A stretch of DNA of 64,000 bases from Sclerotinia nivalis (GCA_029531795.1 JAPEIS010000003.1:2790001-2854000); one strand, 5' to 3'. Shown: positions 23,009 through 34,702, numbered from the stretch's first letter. Program-made: numbers and translations. The notes: generated by a model not told the origin, from the letters alone.

Positions 23009-23221
23009 TGTCACGGGGTCCCCGTATATGGTATACGGAGACCGCTCGGGTTCCGACCCGTAGGAGTCGGACCTCGGATAAGTGTAGGCTAGCCCCGGTC
23101 GGGGCTAGCGCTACACATAAATGTGTTTAAGGAACCGTTCCTTCTATAGAAACGTAGCTCTTCGAGCTACGTCTTATCAATAAAAGTGATTTCTGTTATC
23201 CTGTCTGCTGCCTCCGTGATA
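23009..23221 (+). repeat. Solo LTR, 213 bp (U3 version 1), TSD ACATG
   Basis: A complete LTR (TGTCAC...GTGATA) is flanked by ACATG on both sides (23004-23008 and 23222-23226), so it arose by LTR-LTR recombination of a whole element. Of the five LTRs of this version it has the fewest RIP-type changes, and all hairpins pair, including GTGTAG-GCTAGCCCCG with CGGGGCTAGC-G-CTACAC (23082-23116). Confidence 0.93.
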
Positions 23222-23226
23222 ACATG

Positions 23227-24077
23227 CGGCCTACAGTCTATGACGATAAATACATCAAATCAAATCAAAAATTCGTGTTTTGTGTAACAACAACAGTATC
23301 ACAACAATTACTGGTTCAATTTCTTTGGAGACAATTGTATTCAATTTGGATTGGTTTGTTTAGTTAATATAAGGTATAAAAAGGGCATATTTCGAAGAAT
23401 TATTTTTCTTCAAAATTTGTTGAGTGTCTGGGCGGAAATAGATCATTATATAATTCGTATTGAAAGTAGTGTCTGCTTAATTATTCAATAACTTACAAAA
23501 ATTGTTGGCGTTCTTAGTGTTTTGAATAATGAAAATGCCATGATTCCAATTTTTGGAGTCCTTTTAGAAGTAGAGTAGATTATCAGTGAATCCAAAGGTG
23601 GTGTGTTCGACATTCCGAATATTTGACATGATATATCGGTAGAATTACCAGTAGGGCACAATCACTATTGTTTCTAGGTGAGCTAGGTCCTATCTGTTTC
23701 AACAAAGAACATTGAAGGTAAGTGGTCTGTACTTCCGATCTAGGCGATCGTTCTTTGATACCTTCATGCGAGAGAATTGGCCAAAATTAAAAAAAGTCTG
23801 TGAGACCTTGACCTTATTTTTCGTGAATTTAATTTTATATTTGCCTAGCAATTACGCCATCAATCATGCAGCAGAGGTTATCTTGAGCAGGGGAGATACA
23901 AATGTTTCATACCATCAAGTAAGGAGGCAAGCACGGTAAATATCCTACTCACCTCCTGAATCCATAAACATGGCAAAACAGTCATCAAAAAGCTCAAGCC
24001 CACCACACTTAACAAGACGGTCAACAAGAGTTCTCACAAATAAATACCTGCCGCGCCATGCTCCCCGCCGACCATGA
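23227..24077. other. Gene-free right border of the transposon island
   Basis: Unique-looking sequence of moderate AT content follows the solo LTR. No reading frame with an ATG and recognisable product is seen on either strand. Confidence 0.5.
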
Positions 24078-24113
24078 CCTACGACTTTCAACACACTTCC
24101 ATACAAAGTCCAA

Positions 24114-24704
24114 ATGATTATTTTCAACAATCTCCTTGATGAGACGCCTAGAAGATTGACATTAGATCAAAGTCTTACAAAATTTCAATCCACCCAACAT
24201 CTGCCACAACTTTGGACCCTTTTACAAATCAATCGTACAAGTCGGGCGGTCGCATTATTAAAATACAAGCTATTATTCGAAGGAAAATGTCCATTCAGAC
24301 CCGAAAATCATTACATGTATTTTAACACCAATGTCGATACGCTATGTATACTAGATTGGTCAATTTTGAGATCTTATTGGCGTTGGGCCTGCGACTATGA
24401 TTCCGCATCGATCAAGCATGTTGAGTGCGAAAGTAACGATTATATGAGTGTCTTGGATTTATTCGGTGAACTAGAGACATTGAAAGTTCATTTGCCTATT
24501 GAATTCACCAATTTTGGACGAACGTATCCGGAATTGGAGGCCAAGATGAGAGAGTTGAAGGATGATATTGAACAATGGAATGAGGAATGGCATCCTGATG
24601 GATGCAGACCTGAAGTTGAAGTCATTCTGACTGCGAAAAGACTGAAGGCGTATAGTCCAAGAGTTCCGGAATCGATGATACCTTCGGATTCCGAGTATGT
24701 TTGA
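24114..24704 (+). CDS. 2EXR-domain-like protein, possibly 5'-truncated
   Basis: A 196-codon frame from ATG 24114 to TGA 24702-24704. It contains LLQINRTSRAVALLKYKLLF...FRPENHYMYFNTNVDTLCIL, the second half of the fungal 2EXR domain (typically LxVNxxSRxxAL...Y.NPxxDTLYF). The domain's first half, normally FxxLPxExRxxIW, seems to start upstream of this ATG: in the same frame 24081-24143 reads TFNTLPYKVQMIIFNNLLDE, with a stop but no ATG before it. So the true start is in an unseen exon or the gene has lost its 5' end. The tail is acidic with an EAKMRELKDDIEQWNEEW helix. 2EXR proteins are common in expanded fungal families with unknown biochemical role. Confidence 0.6.
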   Translation: MIIFNNLLDETPRRLTLDQSLTKFQSTQHLPQLWTLLQINRTSRAVALLKYKLLFEGKCPFRPENHYMYFNTNVDTLCILDWSILRSYWRWACDYDSASIKHVECESNDYMSVLDLFGELETLKVHLPIEFTNFGRTYPELEAKMRELKDDIEQWNEEWHPDGCRPEVEVILTAKRLKAYSPRVPESMIPSDSEYV

Positions 24705-25179
24705 AGGAGAGCCCCTTTATATCAATATCTGCTAAGTGTTGAATTTTTGTGGACTGTTGCATCTTTCAAGCGTACATAATTTGGATGATAAGTCCATAAT
24801 TTTGTCCAAGTCTTCTATATATAGTCTTAGCTGTACATTATTGAGTGTCGCGTTGTGATTTAGGAGATGCCGCTTGAGCCGCTAGTTTACAGCATGCCAT
24901 CAGCATTTGTAAATTGTAAGACTTAATAATATTCGTCCTCTCTATCAACGCTGGCAACGACCCCCAATTTATCAATATAAATTGCTGCTAAGCAAATACT
25001 GACGTTAAGGCTTCATTCCCAAATAATTTAGATGCCACGACGCTCACCGATCAATGTCAAGAGATCATATTCTGTTGTGCGATTACAATATTTGAAGTTT
25101 TAATACTAACCTGGGCATGTATTGACAATTGTCTGCTGAGACTGTGCTCTGCCAGTATTTTGAATACCTCACTCCAATT
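24705..25179. other. Intergenic, convergent 3' ends
   Basis: This lies between the ends of the 2EXR-like gene (plus) and the P450 (minus). I see no coding signal, repeat or RNA gene. Confidence 0.5.
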
Positions 25180-26738
25180 CTAATAACCCCTTTCCTTCAA
25201 CTTTACATGCAAAGCTTTCGGTTCAAATACAAGGTACGCCTGCTGATCAGTCCAACTCCAGTCATCTTTGTCCACAAACTCCATATCGAAGTTAAATACT
25301 ATCTTCGCTAATGTCATGCGGGCTCGGGCCAGGAATGTTCTAATATTCGCGTGTTAGCAATCTGATCATAGATATCAAGAAATGTGGGAACATACTTTCC
25401 GCCCATACAGTTTCTTGGACCTGCTGAAAAAGGCTTGAATGCTTTCCTTTGGTCTCCTGCAAATCGAGCATCATATAGTGGGTGATTTTCCGGAAGAAAA
25501 CGTTCTGGATGAAAGACCTTTAGCTCGAAGAAATTTAAAGCAGTTTGAGCCGTTTGCATTGCCACGCCAATTACACTCTGTAATTACGTCAGATATATTC
25601 AATGAGAAAACATTGATAACTTACTCCACCAGTCACCCATTGGCCCGCAATAGCTGCACCTCCAGGAGGAACATTCCTAGGCAAATGGATTGGTGTGGGG
25701 TGATGGATTCTTAACGTCTCATTTATGACTGCTTCCAAATAAGACAACTCCGATGTCGATTGCACATTGATATCCTTTTCTTCGGAATAATGTGATCTTA
25801 CCTCTTCAGTCAATATCCTCATTGTTGCCGGAAATCTCATCAAGAAATAGCACGCAGTCGCCAACGCAAAAGAAGGTAATTGGCATCCTGCGATAACAAT
25901 CGCGAGTCCATTGGTATTCAATTCCTTTATCGTTATCCCCTTTCCACCTTCCGACTCATTCATATTTCCAATAATAGGGCTAACGAAATCGGATTTTTCG
26001 GATCCAAGATCTCCCATTTCTAGCCTATTGGTGATTCTATCTGTTGCAAGTTTCCAATTTTGTGCTTTCATTTTTGCAGTTAGTCGAAGGAATATCCAAT
26101 CAAAAATTACTTCGAGTGGATGAAATCTTTGTATACTATTTCTAATAGAACCCAAACTTGGCACCGAGGAAGAATCCTAAAATCCAAGAATGTTCATTGT
26201 CACCTTCAAGGCCATGAAAAGATTCTCCAAACATCAAATCAGCGTATACATCCAGTGATAGGCATCCGAAGAATTTTGCCAGATCGACTTCTCCGGAAAG
26301 ACTTTTCGCTGTCTCACGTCTCAATCTTTGAAGTAGAAGTTCTATATAACCTTCGATTATTTTGCTTTGCTCTCGTAGTGCTTTGTCGGAAAAGGCATTG
26401 GCAAAATTTCTCCGAATACGAATGTGTGTATCACCGTTTGCCGTGAACAAAGATTCCGCGCCATTCATAGGAGGAGTCATGCTAAATGGATCTTTTGTCA
26501 TTTGAGGCCTCCTAGTGTAAACCACTTTCCATGCTTCCGGTAAAATAGTGGTAAGCTCATCCGGGGCAATTCGAACAACTGGCCCATATTTTTCATGAAG
26601 CCTATCGAGATATTTATAAGTGGTTCCAAGTATCACATATCTTATTAAGGGTAATCTGGATATAGCTAGACGTTTTGGGCCGGGGAATTTAGATAATGAT
26701 GAGAAATAGAGATTATAGATTGCGAAGACGACACAATA
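25180..26738 (-). pseudogene. Cytochrome P450 monooxygenase, frameshifted
   Basis: Exons on the minus strand: 26738-25625, 25577-25396 and 25339-25180. Introns of 47 and 56 nt are well formed (GTAAGT...CTGAC...CAG; GTATGT...GCTAAC...TAG). Motifs in order: KFPGPKR hinge, RLHEKYGPVVRIAPDEL, ExxR as ETLR, HPERFL, heme loop FSAGPRNCMGGK (Cys thiolate) and a C-terminal FEPKALHVKLKERGY. A membrane anchor AIVFAVFLFVL lies upstream at about 26790-26822 behind a likely 51-nt intron, but no in-frame ATG is found there. One extra nucleotide near 26152 breaks the frame between GAKFG and SIRNSIQRF. The I-helix reads AGCQLPSFALAT, lacking the usual acidic-Thr pair. It is probably a decayed secondary-metabolism type P450; the frameshift could be an assembly error. 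Confidence 0.75.
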
Positions 26739-26822
26739 CTAAAATTTGTTGATCTTATGAAGTTAATTCAGTAGCATTACAATAATTACAAGAACAAATA
26801 GAAATACTGCGAATACTATTGC

Positions 26823-28322
26823 TTTCTCTGGTGCTTGGCAGCAAGCTTATCGACGACATTATCAATGGATGAAAGAGGAACCTTCAAATCATCGGCTACA
26901 AAGGAAAATTGTAGGGAAAATGCTTACAAGAAAGATATGAGAGCCTAGACGACGATTCTTGGCCCAATATTAGACCCACTGCATTCAAAATCATCAATAG
27001 GTTCATCGAGCCTACCCCAAGACACTGGGGACAAATAATTCAAAGTCGGAGAATCATCTCTTAACGAATGTGGTACTCTGGTTACACACTGAAGCCACAA
27101 ACTCACAGGAGAGTGACTTCACGCAACGTCTCACCAGGGGCGTTAGGTAAATTTATAGCTACTCATGTACCGGATGGTTACCAAACTGGCTATATGCTGT
27201 GTTTTTTTTACCTCCCCAGAGACCATATGTTCCAAATTCGGATTTGTTTCCTTTATCTTTACAGATGTAACTTCGCCCTGCAGTTGTTCCACAGCAGGTA
27301 TCAGCTTTATCGGGTAAAGCGCAACGATATTGTGTATCATAAAATTTGAGTTACACATAGTTACATCTCGGTCAGCCTCCCGTGAAACATGATCTTGAGA
27401 TCGAGATTGTGATATGACCCAAGCGTGTTATTGAAAACCTATCTTGGAAAACTTCAGGGTTTGCAGAAAATGTTTCATTTTTCGGATATATACCCGAAAC
27501 CTTACTTGTATCAATCCTCTTATCCCGCAGACGTAACTACCTATACATGGATCAGTATAACGGCGTCTTCGACTGGTAGATTGAGCGTTTGATTTAGATG
27601 TTCGAGATAACCCTGTGACATGACGTTGGACGAAGTACCCAATGTCTCGTTATCGAAATATGAGGCCCAGTATCTCATTTGATAGGAAATAGTGCAGGGG
27701 GCAGACATGAAGAACCCACTAACCATTTAAAATTGCTCCCAGGGTTGAAAATGAAGCCCGTAAAGCATTTTGATTTCGAAGGTCATCATATGGGTCTAGG
27801 ATGAATGTGATCTAGTCTGCGCTTCCCAAGCTCTTGTTATACAGGATCTTGAGGTTCAACGATTGAATAAAAAGAGTCATCAGATATGAGAGATCAGCGC
27901 TATGTTGATGGTGAAATCATTGCACAGCCTCTTGATGTAAACACGCCGGTATGTGCGCCTGCGATGTCGATTCTCTGTTTATTGAAACCGGCATCCATAG
28001 TATCCTCAGCTCCAATTTCAATTGATGCGAACTATACATTTCAATCTTTCGGACAGCGGGATTGAGAGGAATACAGCATGTCAGCAATATCTGTAATTGC
28101 AGTATGCATCATAATCGTTGCCGTTGTCTTTACAATAACATGTGTAGTCTTCTACAGTACGTGCCCTCCCCACCGCATCAGCATATCCTAACTTACCTCA
28201 AAGTCAATAAAGAAGATGTGAGTCCTTTTATACTCTACCACATTGAAGAATTTCGACTTCGATATATAACACCACGATCCCAAGTTACTGGAATTTCTCC
28301 GAATACTCAACCATCAAGAACA
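26823..28322. other. Intergenic region between P450 and amidohydrolase
   Basis: Fragments of open frame occur, for example an ATG-started 61-codon minus frame at 27541-27726 (MVSGFFMSAPCTISYQMRYW...), but I recognise no family and see no consistent exon structure. The two flanking genes are divergent, so it should hold both promoters. Confidence 0.4.
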
Positions 28323-29445
28323 ATGGAGAAAATAGACACTCATCACCATATGATTCCACCCGTCTACCTCGAGCGTATGCATATGCCCGCTCACTCTTCA
28401 CCAGTTCCTCTCGTCATTTCTACCTGCTTCATTTCCGTATGCAATTCTGATAACTCTACCAGATATAAAAGAGAAACCGAAAGGGCCGGGTGGCGTACTA
28501 TTTCCCACATGGTCTCCACAAATCTCTCTCGATTTCATGGCACGAAATTCTATTTCTACCTCTATCCTGTCATTTGCTCATACCGCCCTTGACGATTGCT
28601 CGCTCTGCCAAGAAATAAACATTTACGCTCACAACCTGCGTGTACAATATCCTACAAAATTCGGATTCTTTGCTACTATTCCGGCCATAACTGCATCATC
28701 TATACCGGACGTACTCTTGAGCATTAAGTTTTGTTATGAGAAACTCAGTCCAGAGGGAGTTACACTCTTGACTAGCTATGATGGGAAATACCTCGGACAT
28801 GAATTATTTCGGCCTATATGGGAGGAATTGAATAGAGTCAACGCAGTGGTATTCATCCACCCCATCGCGAATTCACTCGCGCCACCATCTTTGGTTCATC
28901 CCTCCTTGATCGCTCCAATCATCGACTTCACGCATGAAACAACCCGCACAGCTTGTTCCCTCATCTATTCCAATACTCTGACCTCCTACCCAAATCTCAA
29001 AATTATTCTTTCACACACAGGAGGCACTCTTCCTTACACCAGTACCCGGGTGGCAAACTTAACCTATGACGCTTGTCTTAGTGCCAAGACACCCGAACAA
29101 TTCATGCAAGAAGCCAAAAGCTTTTATACAGACTTGGCTGCGAGTAGTTATAGTGGGCCTGCGGAATATGTCGAAAAGTGGTTGGGACCTGGCAAAACTA
29201 CTTATGGAAGTGATTTTCCATTCATTAGAGAGAAAACTACAGCGAGAGAGTTAAGCTTCTTAGATGGCTGGATGCATAAGAATGGTAAAGAGAGAAAGGC
29301 TGTGATGAGAGAAACGGCATTAGATCTATTTCCAAGGTTGAGAGAGCAGATTGAAAAGGCTCAGGATACTAAGAAGGGACCTTTGATGGAAAATGTCAAT
29401 CCTAGCAGTGGTGAAAGTGATATCGTTGGAGAGCAGAATGATTGA
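28323..29445 (+). CDS. Amidohydrolase 2 family (ACMSD / 6-methylsalicylate decarboxylase type)
   Basis: Two exons, 28323-28374 and 28463-29445, joined across an 88-nt intron (GTATGC...CTGATAAC...CCAG), give 344 residues. The N-terminus MEKIDTHHHMIPPVY carries the metal-binding HxH (His7, His9). GPGGVLFPTWSPQISLDFM follows the splice. The core has KFGFFATIP, VVFIHP, ILSHTGGTLPY (His201) and YGSDFPF (Asp268), the TIM-barrel metal-site set of the ACMSD-like branch. Known relatives decarboxylate small aromatic acids such as aminocarboxymuconate semialdehyde, 6-methylsalicylate or resorcylate; the substrate here cannot be told from sequence. The frame is intact. It is divergent from the P450, a common partner in such pathways. 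Confidence 0.85.
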
Positions 29446-32400
29446 TGGGAATAGCCTTGCAAAGATACAAGTATGGATGGATTGCATGGGGAGATTTTGT
29501 CGTCCATCAAATGTGTTCTCATTTTCTTTCTGGTACCATACTGCTCAGATTACTTGTTGGAATCCAAGATTGGTTTATTTCCTCTTATCTGAACGTATTC
29601 GAAAGTAAGCCTCGACAATTATCATTTCGACTGTAATGCTTGAATGTGAGTCGAGAGGATTTGAGTACCACACCACCACAAAAGATAGAAGCATGATTAT
29701 GATTGAAATAATACTGTGAAAGAGGTAGGTCGAGATACATACATCCCGATAGTACACTGCAAGGGGGAATAAGATACGAACTGATCAGATTATATTATAT
29801 AAACTTCGAATAATAGAATTAATAAAATTAACAATAGATTTAGATTGTATATAATAGATATACAAAAAGATTAATGAAAAACGATTGATTATTTTTAGAA
29901 AGAAAAACGGAATCTTTTTTTTTATATTTAATTACGAAGGATCATATGATCTAATGTCTATGAACTAGCTACGTATGTGGCCCAAATAATCCAACTTTCT
30001 CACAATACAAGAAGTGTCATTTCGAGTCAAGCATCTCCAACAAACCCATAAAAACTCCAGCAATCATCATGAAGGAACAAGAGTATTGGGACTAGAATAC
30101 CCAAAGCAAAAGTAAGAGCATACAATGAATCCTCCGAATAAGCCAAATGGGATTGGCTTCTGGACTGATTCTGGCAGACACAAATCATGCCAAGAGCTTG
30201 ATATCTGGTGAACCTCCAATTCTGAACAGACATTGAGTATTATCAGAAGTTACTAAAGCATCCTAAGTCTTCTAATACATACCTATCAGCAAATCTACGA
30301 ACTTCAGGTCCCAAATCATCCCAATTTCAGTGCTACCAGACACAACATCTAGAATCGGTAAAAGTCTCCCAGCATTTCAAATATTCCCCAATGCAAGTTT
30401 TCGGCACCATGCGTCACATTATCACATGTCTCGAACATTTTAACATAATGTACCGAATACAAATATTAACCTCAGATATGAGACTGACTCTCGGGGAAAT
30501 GTTATGTATATTGTGCTCGAGACAACTAATCGATTCACAAGTTACGAGCCGCGTCACAGCATGAATCACATTGAAATGTTTGCAATACAAAATGCTATAA
30601 ACTGAACTTCCTTAACGACCAAGCATTGTGGAAAATGAATTTCCATTAGATGCAGAATGGGTGGTATTCTATAGGGATTGTAGATCATGATAACGAAATT
30701 GGAGTCGAGTAAATATCATGTTTTGAGCCAAAAGCTATACTGTGCGGCACGGCTTGCTTGGCGGTTTGGAAAATCTGATACGATTTCGTAGATTATAATA
30801 AGAATTGTGAATAAGAAGAAACATGTACGTCATGGCGGGTGTGCACGCCGTTTTTTAGTGGTATCATGTATCAAAGCCACATGGCAGATCCGACAACGGG
30901 GTTGGTGGCGCTGCTGAATACGTCGAGTTCATTGTAGTTCTGTTTTATCGGAGAAAGGATTGAAGTATATACTGAGTTATTTTGTTGGGTTTGGGATTCG
31001 TGAATAGGGTTTGGTGCACCAAAAATGATAGTATTAGAGGAATCGGAAAATTCTTATTCGGAGACGTCCTTGATAACGGCAATGTCAAGTAACATTCAAA
31101 GTTATCACTGCTGCATCATCTAATACTCAATACAGACGGAGTGGTCGAGAGACCAGGCGATTTTAGTCTATTGTGATTTCGTCGAGTCAGAATTCCCATT
31201 AGATAACTTTGCCTCCTAGTGATTGAGAATAAATTCTTGGGTTATGTTTTGAGCTTTGCCAGAGGCTGTCGAAGTACGCAGATTTTTCCCCAATACTTCA
31301 CGGGATAATACGGCTCCTACATAGAGTTGTGCCATCAAAGCCAAGATTGACATGCACAAGAATACCGGGGGGCACAAATTAGCCAAATTTCCTGGAAAGA
31401 GCTTCGAGATAGTCCATTCATATCAATTTCTCATCAGTAGCAGTTGGCTTGAATGAGATTTTCTAATTTGAAGCCAATGCTCAGATTCATACCGTTAGAC
31501 CTAGACAATATTGATCATCGAGACATGTCGTGTAAAGGTCTTGCTTAGATATCCAAAATAATCATATATCCCAACGCCTTTTTATTTCGTGCTGCCTAAT
31601 CAGGGATCAAGCTATACCGGGCTGGTGTCCAAACTCGGGGCGCCCATTTGGGCAATACCACAAGTATATCAAATCAACAGAAATGTAAAAAATTTCAGGG
31701 ATTAAGCAAGAGTAGTGTTTATTGCAATGAATGTGTATTGTCCGTGAGAAACTTTTAGCGATTTTTTGGGAAATTGCAACTTCAGTAGGAGAAAAGCCAG
31801 TATGTTCAACAGCATCTTGGCTTGGTTGAAATAAACCATATGCCATAGTACATGTGATATAATCCGGAAAAGAAAGCTTTGAATCATAAGGAAAAATTTA
31901 TAATAAAAGAAGCACCGCGCAAGCTGACGAGAAACCTAGAGATGCAATTAGGCGTCGATGTTTCCTATTAAGTGTGTCGAGAAAGAAGTGAAAGTAACCG
32001 GTGGCAGTTACACAGATCTAATTGATCGATGTGGCTGTCTGAATGGAAACTTGAAAACAAACCTTCACTTGATGGCATGCTTGGTAGAAGTTTGTATAAC
32101 TGAACCACGAAATATACCAAAGTAGTAAGCAATAATAACTTCAAGTATGAGGCTATATGACTGACCATGTGCTGTAAATGAGGTAAAACATCAATTTCCA
32201 TTCGGTTGACCGATTCATCTCGTCTTTGTTACAACTCAGAGTTTCAACACAATAGTCCTCGTGCATGATGCTATCTACACTCGATGAGATACCATCTGTA
32301 GCCATATTTTGCCCACAAAATAAGGCTCCGCAGAAGAACTACCTCGATCGACTCCATTCTTTTCTTTGTCGAAATGTGTTCTTGAAACCTTTTGTTCAAG

Positions 32401-32521
32401 ATATTGAAGGCCTTCCAAAGGCATGGTGAACCTTTGCAAGTCAAAAGGAAAATATTGCGGCTCTTGAACAAGGGCCAAGGTATATGAGATATATGTCTGA
32501 ATGGATAACCGCGGGTGGATC
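29446..32521. other. Gene-free stretch
   Basis: About 3 kb without a supportable gene on either strand. The part 29770-29940 is very AT-rich. Short frames such as minus 30027-30233 (hydrophobic centre) lack motifs or splice context. Confidence 0.45.
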
Positions 32522-32529
32522 CGAGCCAG

Positions 32530-32672
32530 CAGGGCTGGGCACCCGTACCCTACCCGGGGTATTTGGCCTCTTTGGGGTGGTTACCCTACCATGTAAAGCT
32601 TCAATAGGGTAACTTTTCGGCCAGGTTTACCCCGGGTTACCCCGAGTATACCCTACCTTTTGCCCAGCCCTG
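32530..32672. mobile_element. hAT-type MITE, 143 bp, 8-bp TSD CGAGCCAG
   Basis: Perfect 12-bp terminal inverted repeats, CAGGGCTGGGCA at 32530 and TGCCCAGCCCTG ending at 32672, are directly flanked by CGAGCCAG on both sides (32522-32529, 32673-32680). An 8-bp duplication and CAGGG termini are diagnostic for hAT elements. The interior is GC-rich and made of repeated TACCC/GGGTA motifs in both orientations, so the whole element can fold on itself. It has no coding capacity. Confidence 0.85.
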
Positions 32673-32680
32673 CGAGCCAG

Positions 32681-33808
32681 TTGCCAATGCAATGTCGGGA
32701 ATACTATCATTGCCCCCTTTAGTCATAATTCAAATCGGACAACATTTTCCATTCCTCGAACTGAATGGCATCAAACATTTTGAATTTTGAATAATATGCC
32801 TGTGTTTTATAAGAAATATTCATTATGTTTAAGCGAGACGTTCCAGGAGCGTTTGAGAATAATGAAGATGGGTGGGGAATTTGCGAATAAAAATACTCGA
32901 GTACATATAGCAAAATGTTCGGTCTTTTGGATATTGGGGCGCATTAAGAACTTCGATATCGCAGGGAAGAAGACGAAAAGAAAGCTGGAGAAGAAGCATG
33001 AAGGGGTGGAAAAGAAATTATTGGAATCCAATCATTAGATTGAGCTGCTGCGAAAAGACATCTTCATTTTCAGACACAGTCACTAAGCGCATATCCAGTA
33101 TGCAGAAGCCAATCAACATTTCCACTCTAAATCTTCACCCTCTCAGCCTGTCATTCCTCAATATACATCTCCCATGATATCCTTGATCCAAACTCATGGT
33201 ACGTAGACCAAATATGCTGCTTCAATGCCTTCCAATTCTTTCTATACGCCTTTTCTGAAACTTTAGTATCTAAATCTTACGGTGTATATGGAGGACAATC
33301 TCCGCAATATTTCAATCCCAGGATTGCTCAGTATACGAAGCTCAGGATCTGGATATTGGTGATGAAGCGCTGCTAAGACTTAGTCTGCCACCTGTTATCT
33401 CCAATCGAAACAACGCGAAACAAAACACAGCGTACGAAATCGCCGGAAAATCCAATTCTCACTTCTTACTCTTAGATTTCCTTCCCTTGACTTCAAAGTA
33501 TTTGTCCATATGATCTTTCGACGCTTGATGACTCTTCGCTCGGCCCATTACTTTGTGAGCGTCTTTCAAACCAAAACAAATATCCATATGAGGACAAAAT
33601 CCACATTCCAAATGCACAATATCATGGGAATAGCGTAGGGTAAAGCGTGAGGGTGAATATCGGCCTTTCTCGATGTCAAGTTGTTTCTGAATAAGTTCGA
33701 AGCGAAGGCATATTTCGCTCTAATCCTCAGTTCTTTTCTTTTGTTCTTGCACCTGATGGTTGAGGCTGGACTTTGTATTGCTGCCACCTGAAAGCCCCTG
33801 AGTGTCAC
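32681..33808. other. Intergenic
   Basis: Short Lys-rich and Phe-rich frames (32787-33038, both strands) are low complexity and without homology that I recognise. No gene is supported. Confidence 0.4.
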
Positions 33809-34702
33809 CTATATACTCCGCTTAAACTGTGGATCTCTATTGATGATGTCTTGTCGTTGTCGCTCCCACGAATTCTCAAATCTTTCTAGCATTTCTTTAT
33901 ATTGTCCTTGCCTGAGTTTTTTCGCCCTTGTGGACATAGTCTCTCGCTGTTTTCTTACGTAGTCATCGTGTCTTCGTAACTTCACGTTTGTGCTTTCTGC
34001 GAAGGTTTCCAGGGTGTCAATGGTTGGTGCGTTTTTGTTCGTCAACCTCATAAGCTCCAATTCCTTATCCAACTTTGTTCTCCTTCGTTTGACTATTGTG
34101 CCTGACTCATTCTCCAAATCCATCCTCCTTCGTTTCATAGTCTGCCCCCTATCCTCTTTTGTCAACTGACTCTTCAAATTGTCGCTCTTTTTTGACCTTC
34201 CGCTCCCACCGTTTTCTTCCTTTATCTCAATTGGAGGTATCTTGGTCGACGTAGATGGCTCCATTGGCTTTTCCTTTCCTGTCATGAATTTGCTCACAAA
34301 AGTTATCGCATCCTTTACCCACCCCTCACGACTTCTACTTCCAATCGCCGCCCCATCTAAGTTAGTCGAGGGAACTGTGGTTTCCCAGCTCCACCGACTT
34401 TCTTCTTTCTTCACAATTGCAGCTCCTTTGGCCGACGTATTCTGTAACCGCTCCTTGGACCTCTCACCTAGCATCAACCCCATTTCTTCATATGCCAAGG
34501 TTGGCCTAAACTTTTTCTTCCTCGACCCAGCATGTTTTGCTTCTTCCATCACCCCCAAGCTCTCATCAACACCAGTCGGTCGAACCCTATACTCCCACCA
34601 TCTCTCCATCTTCACAATTTCCCAAAAGGCATATACTCCCAATCCCAAGCAAGGTATATCCCCCACTCTCGTATCAATTGTCAACCCAATTCCTCCATCC
34701 AT
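33809..34702 (-). CDS. Unrecognised Lys/Arg-rich protein, 297 aa
   Basis: An uninterrupted frame from ATG 34702-34700 to the stop at 33809. The N-terminus has a short hydrophobic segment (VGDIPCLGLGVYAFWEIV, residues ~13-30). The middle is polar, with a DAITFVSKFMTGKEKP patch. Two basic clusters, MKRRRMD and VKRRRTK (residues ~188-210), look like a bipartite nuclear localisation signal. The last ~80 residues are strongly charged and probably coiled coil (LELMRLTN...RKQRETMSTRAKKLRQGQYKEMLERFENSWERQRQDI). I recognise no domain. An upstream exon cannot be excluded. Confidence 0.55.
   Translation of the reverse strand: MDGGIGLTIDTRVGDIPCLGLGVYAFWEIVKMERWWEYRVRPTGVDESLGVMEEAKHAGSRKKKFRPTLAYEEMGLMLGERSKERLQNTSAKGAAIVKKEESRWSWETTVPSTNLDGAAIGSRSREGWVKDAITFVSKFMTGKEKPMEPSTSTKIPPIEIKEENGGSGRSKKSDNLKSQLTKEDRGQTMKRRRMDLENESGTIVKRRRTKLDKELELMRLTNKNAPTIDTLETFAESTNVKLRRHDDYVRKQRETMSTRAKKLRQGQYKEMLERFENSWERQRQDIINRDPQFKRSI

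Noticed and set aside
26142..26210. A 62-nt intron (GTGACA...TTAG) instead of a frameshift in the P450
   Set aside because: Splicing there would put the downstream exon in the wrong frame and remove residues that look like genuine P450 sequence; a 1-nt indel explains the data better.
27541..27726. 61-codon minus-strand frame with ATG between P450 and amidohydrolase
   Set aside because: No recognised family and no exon partners; kept only as a remark in the intergenic entry.
28062..28322. Upstream extension of the amidohydrolase frame
   Set aside because: The MEKIDTHHH start at 28323 matches the family's N-terminus; the upstream residues resemble nothing and are more likely 5' UTR.
25180..29445. 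Complete secondary-metabolite cluster
   Set aside because: No PKS, NRPS, terpene synthase, transporter or cluster regulator is visible in the window.
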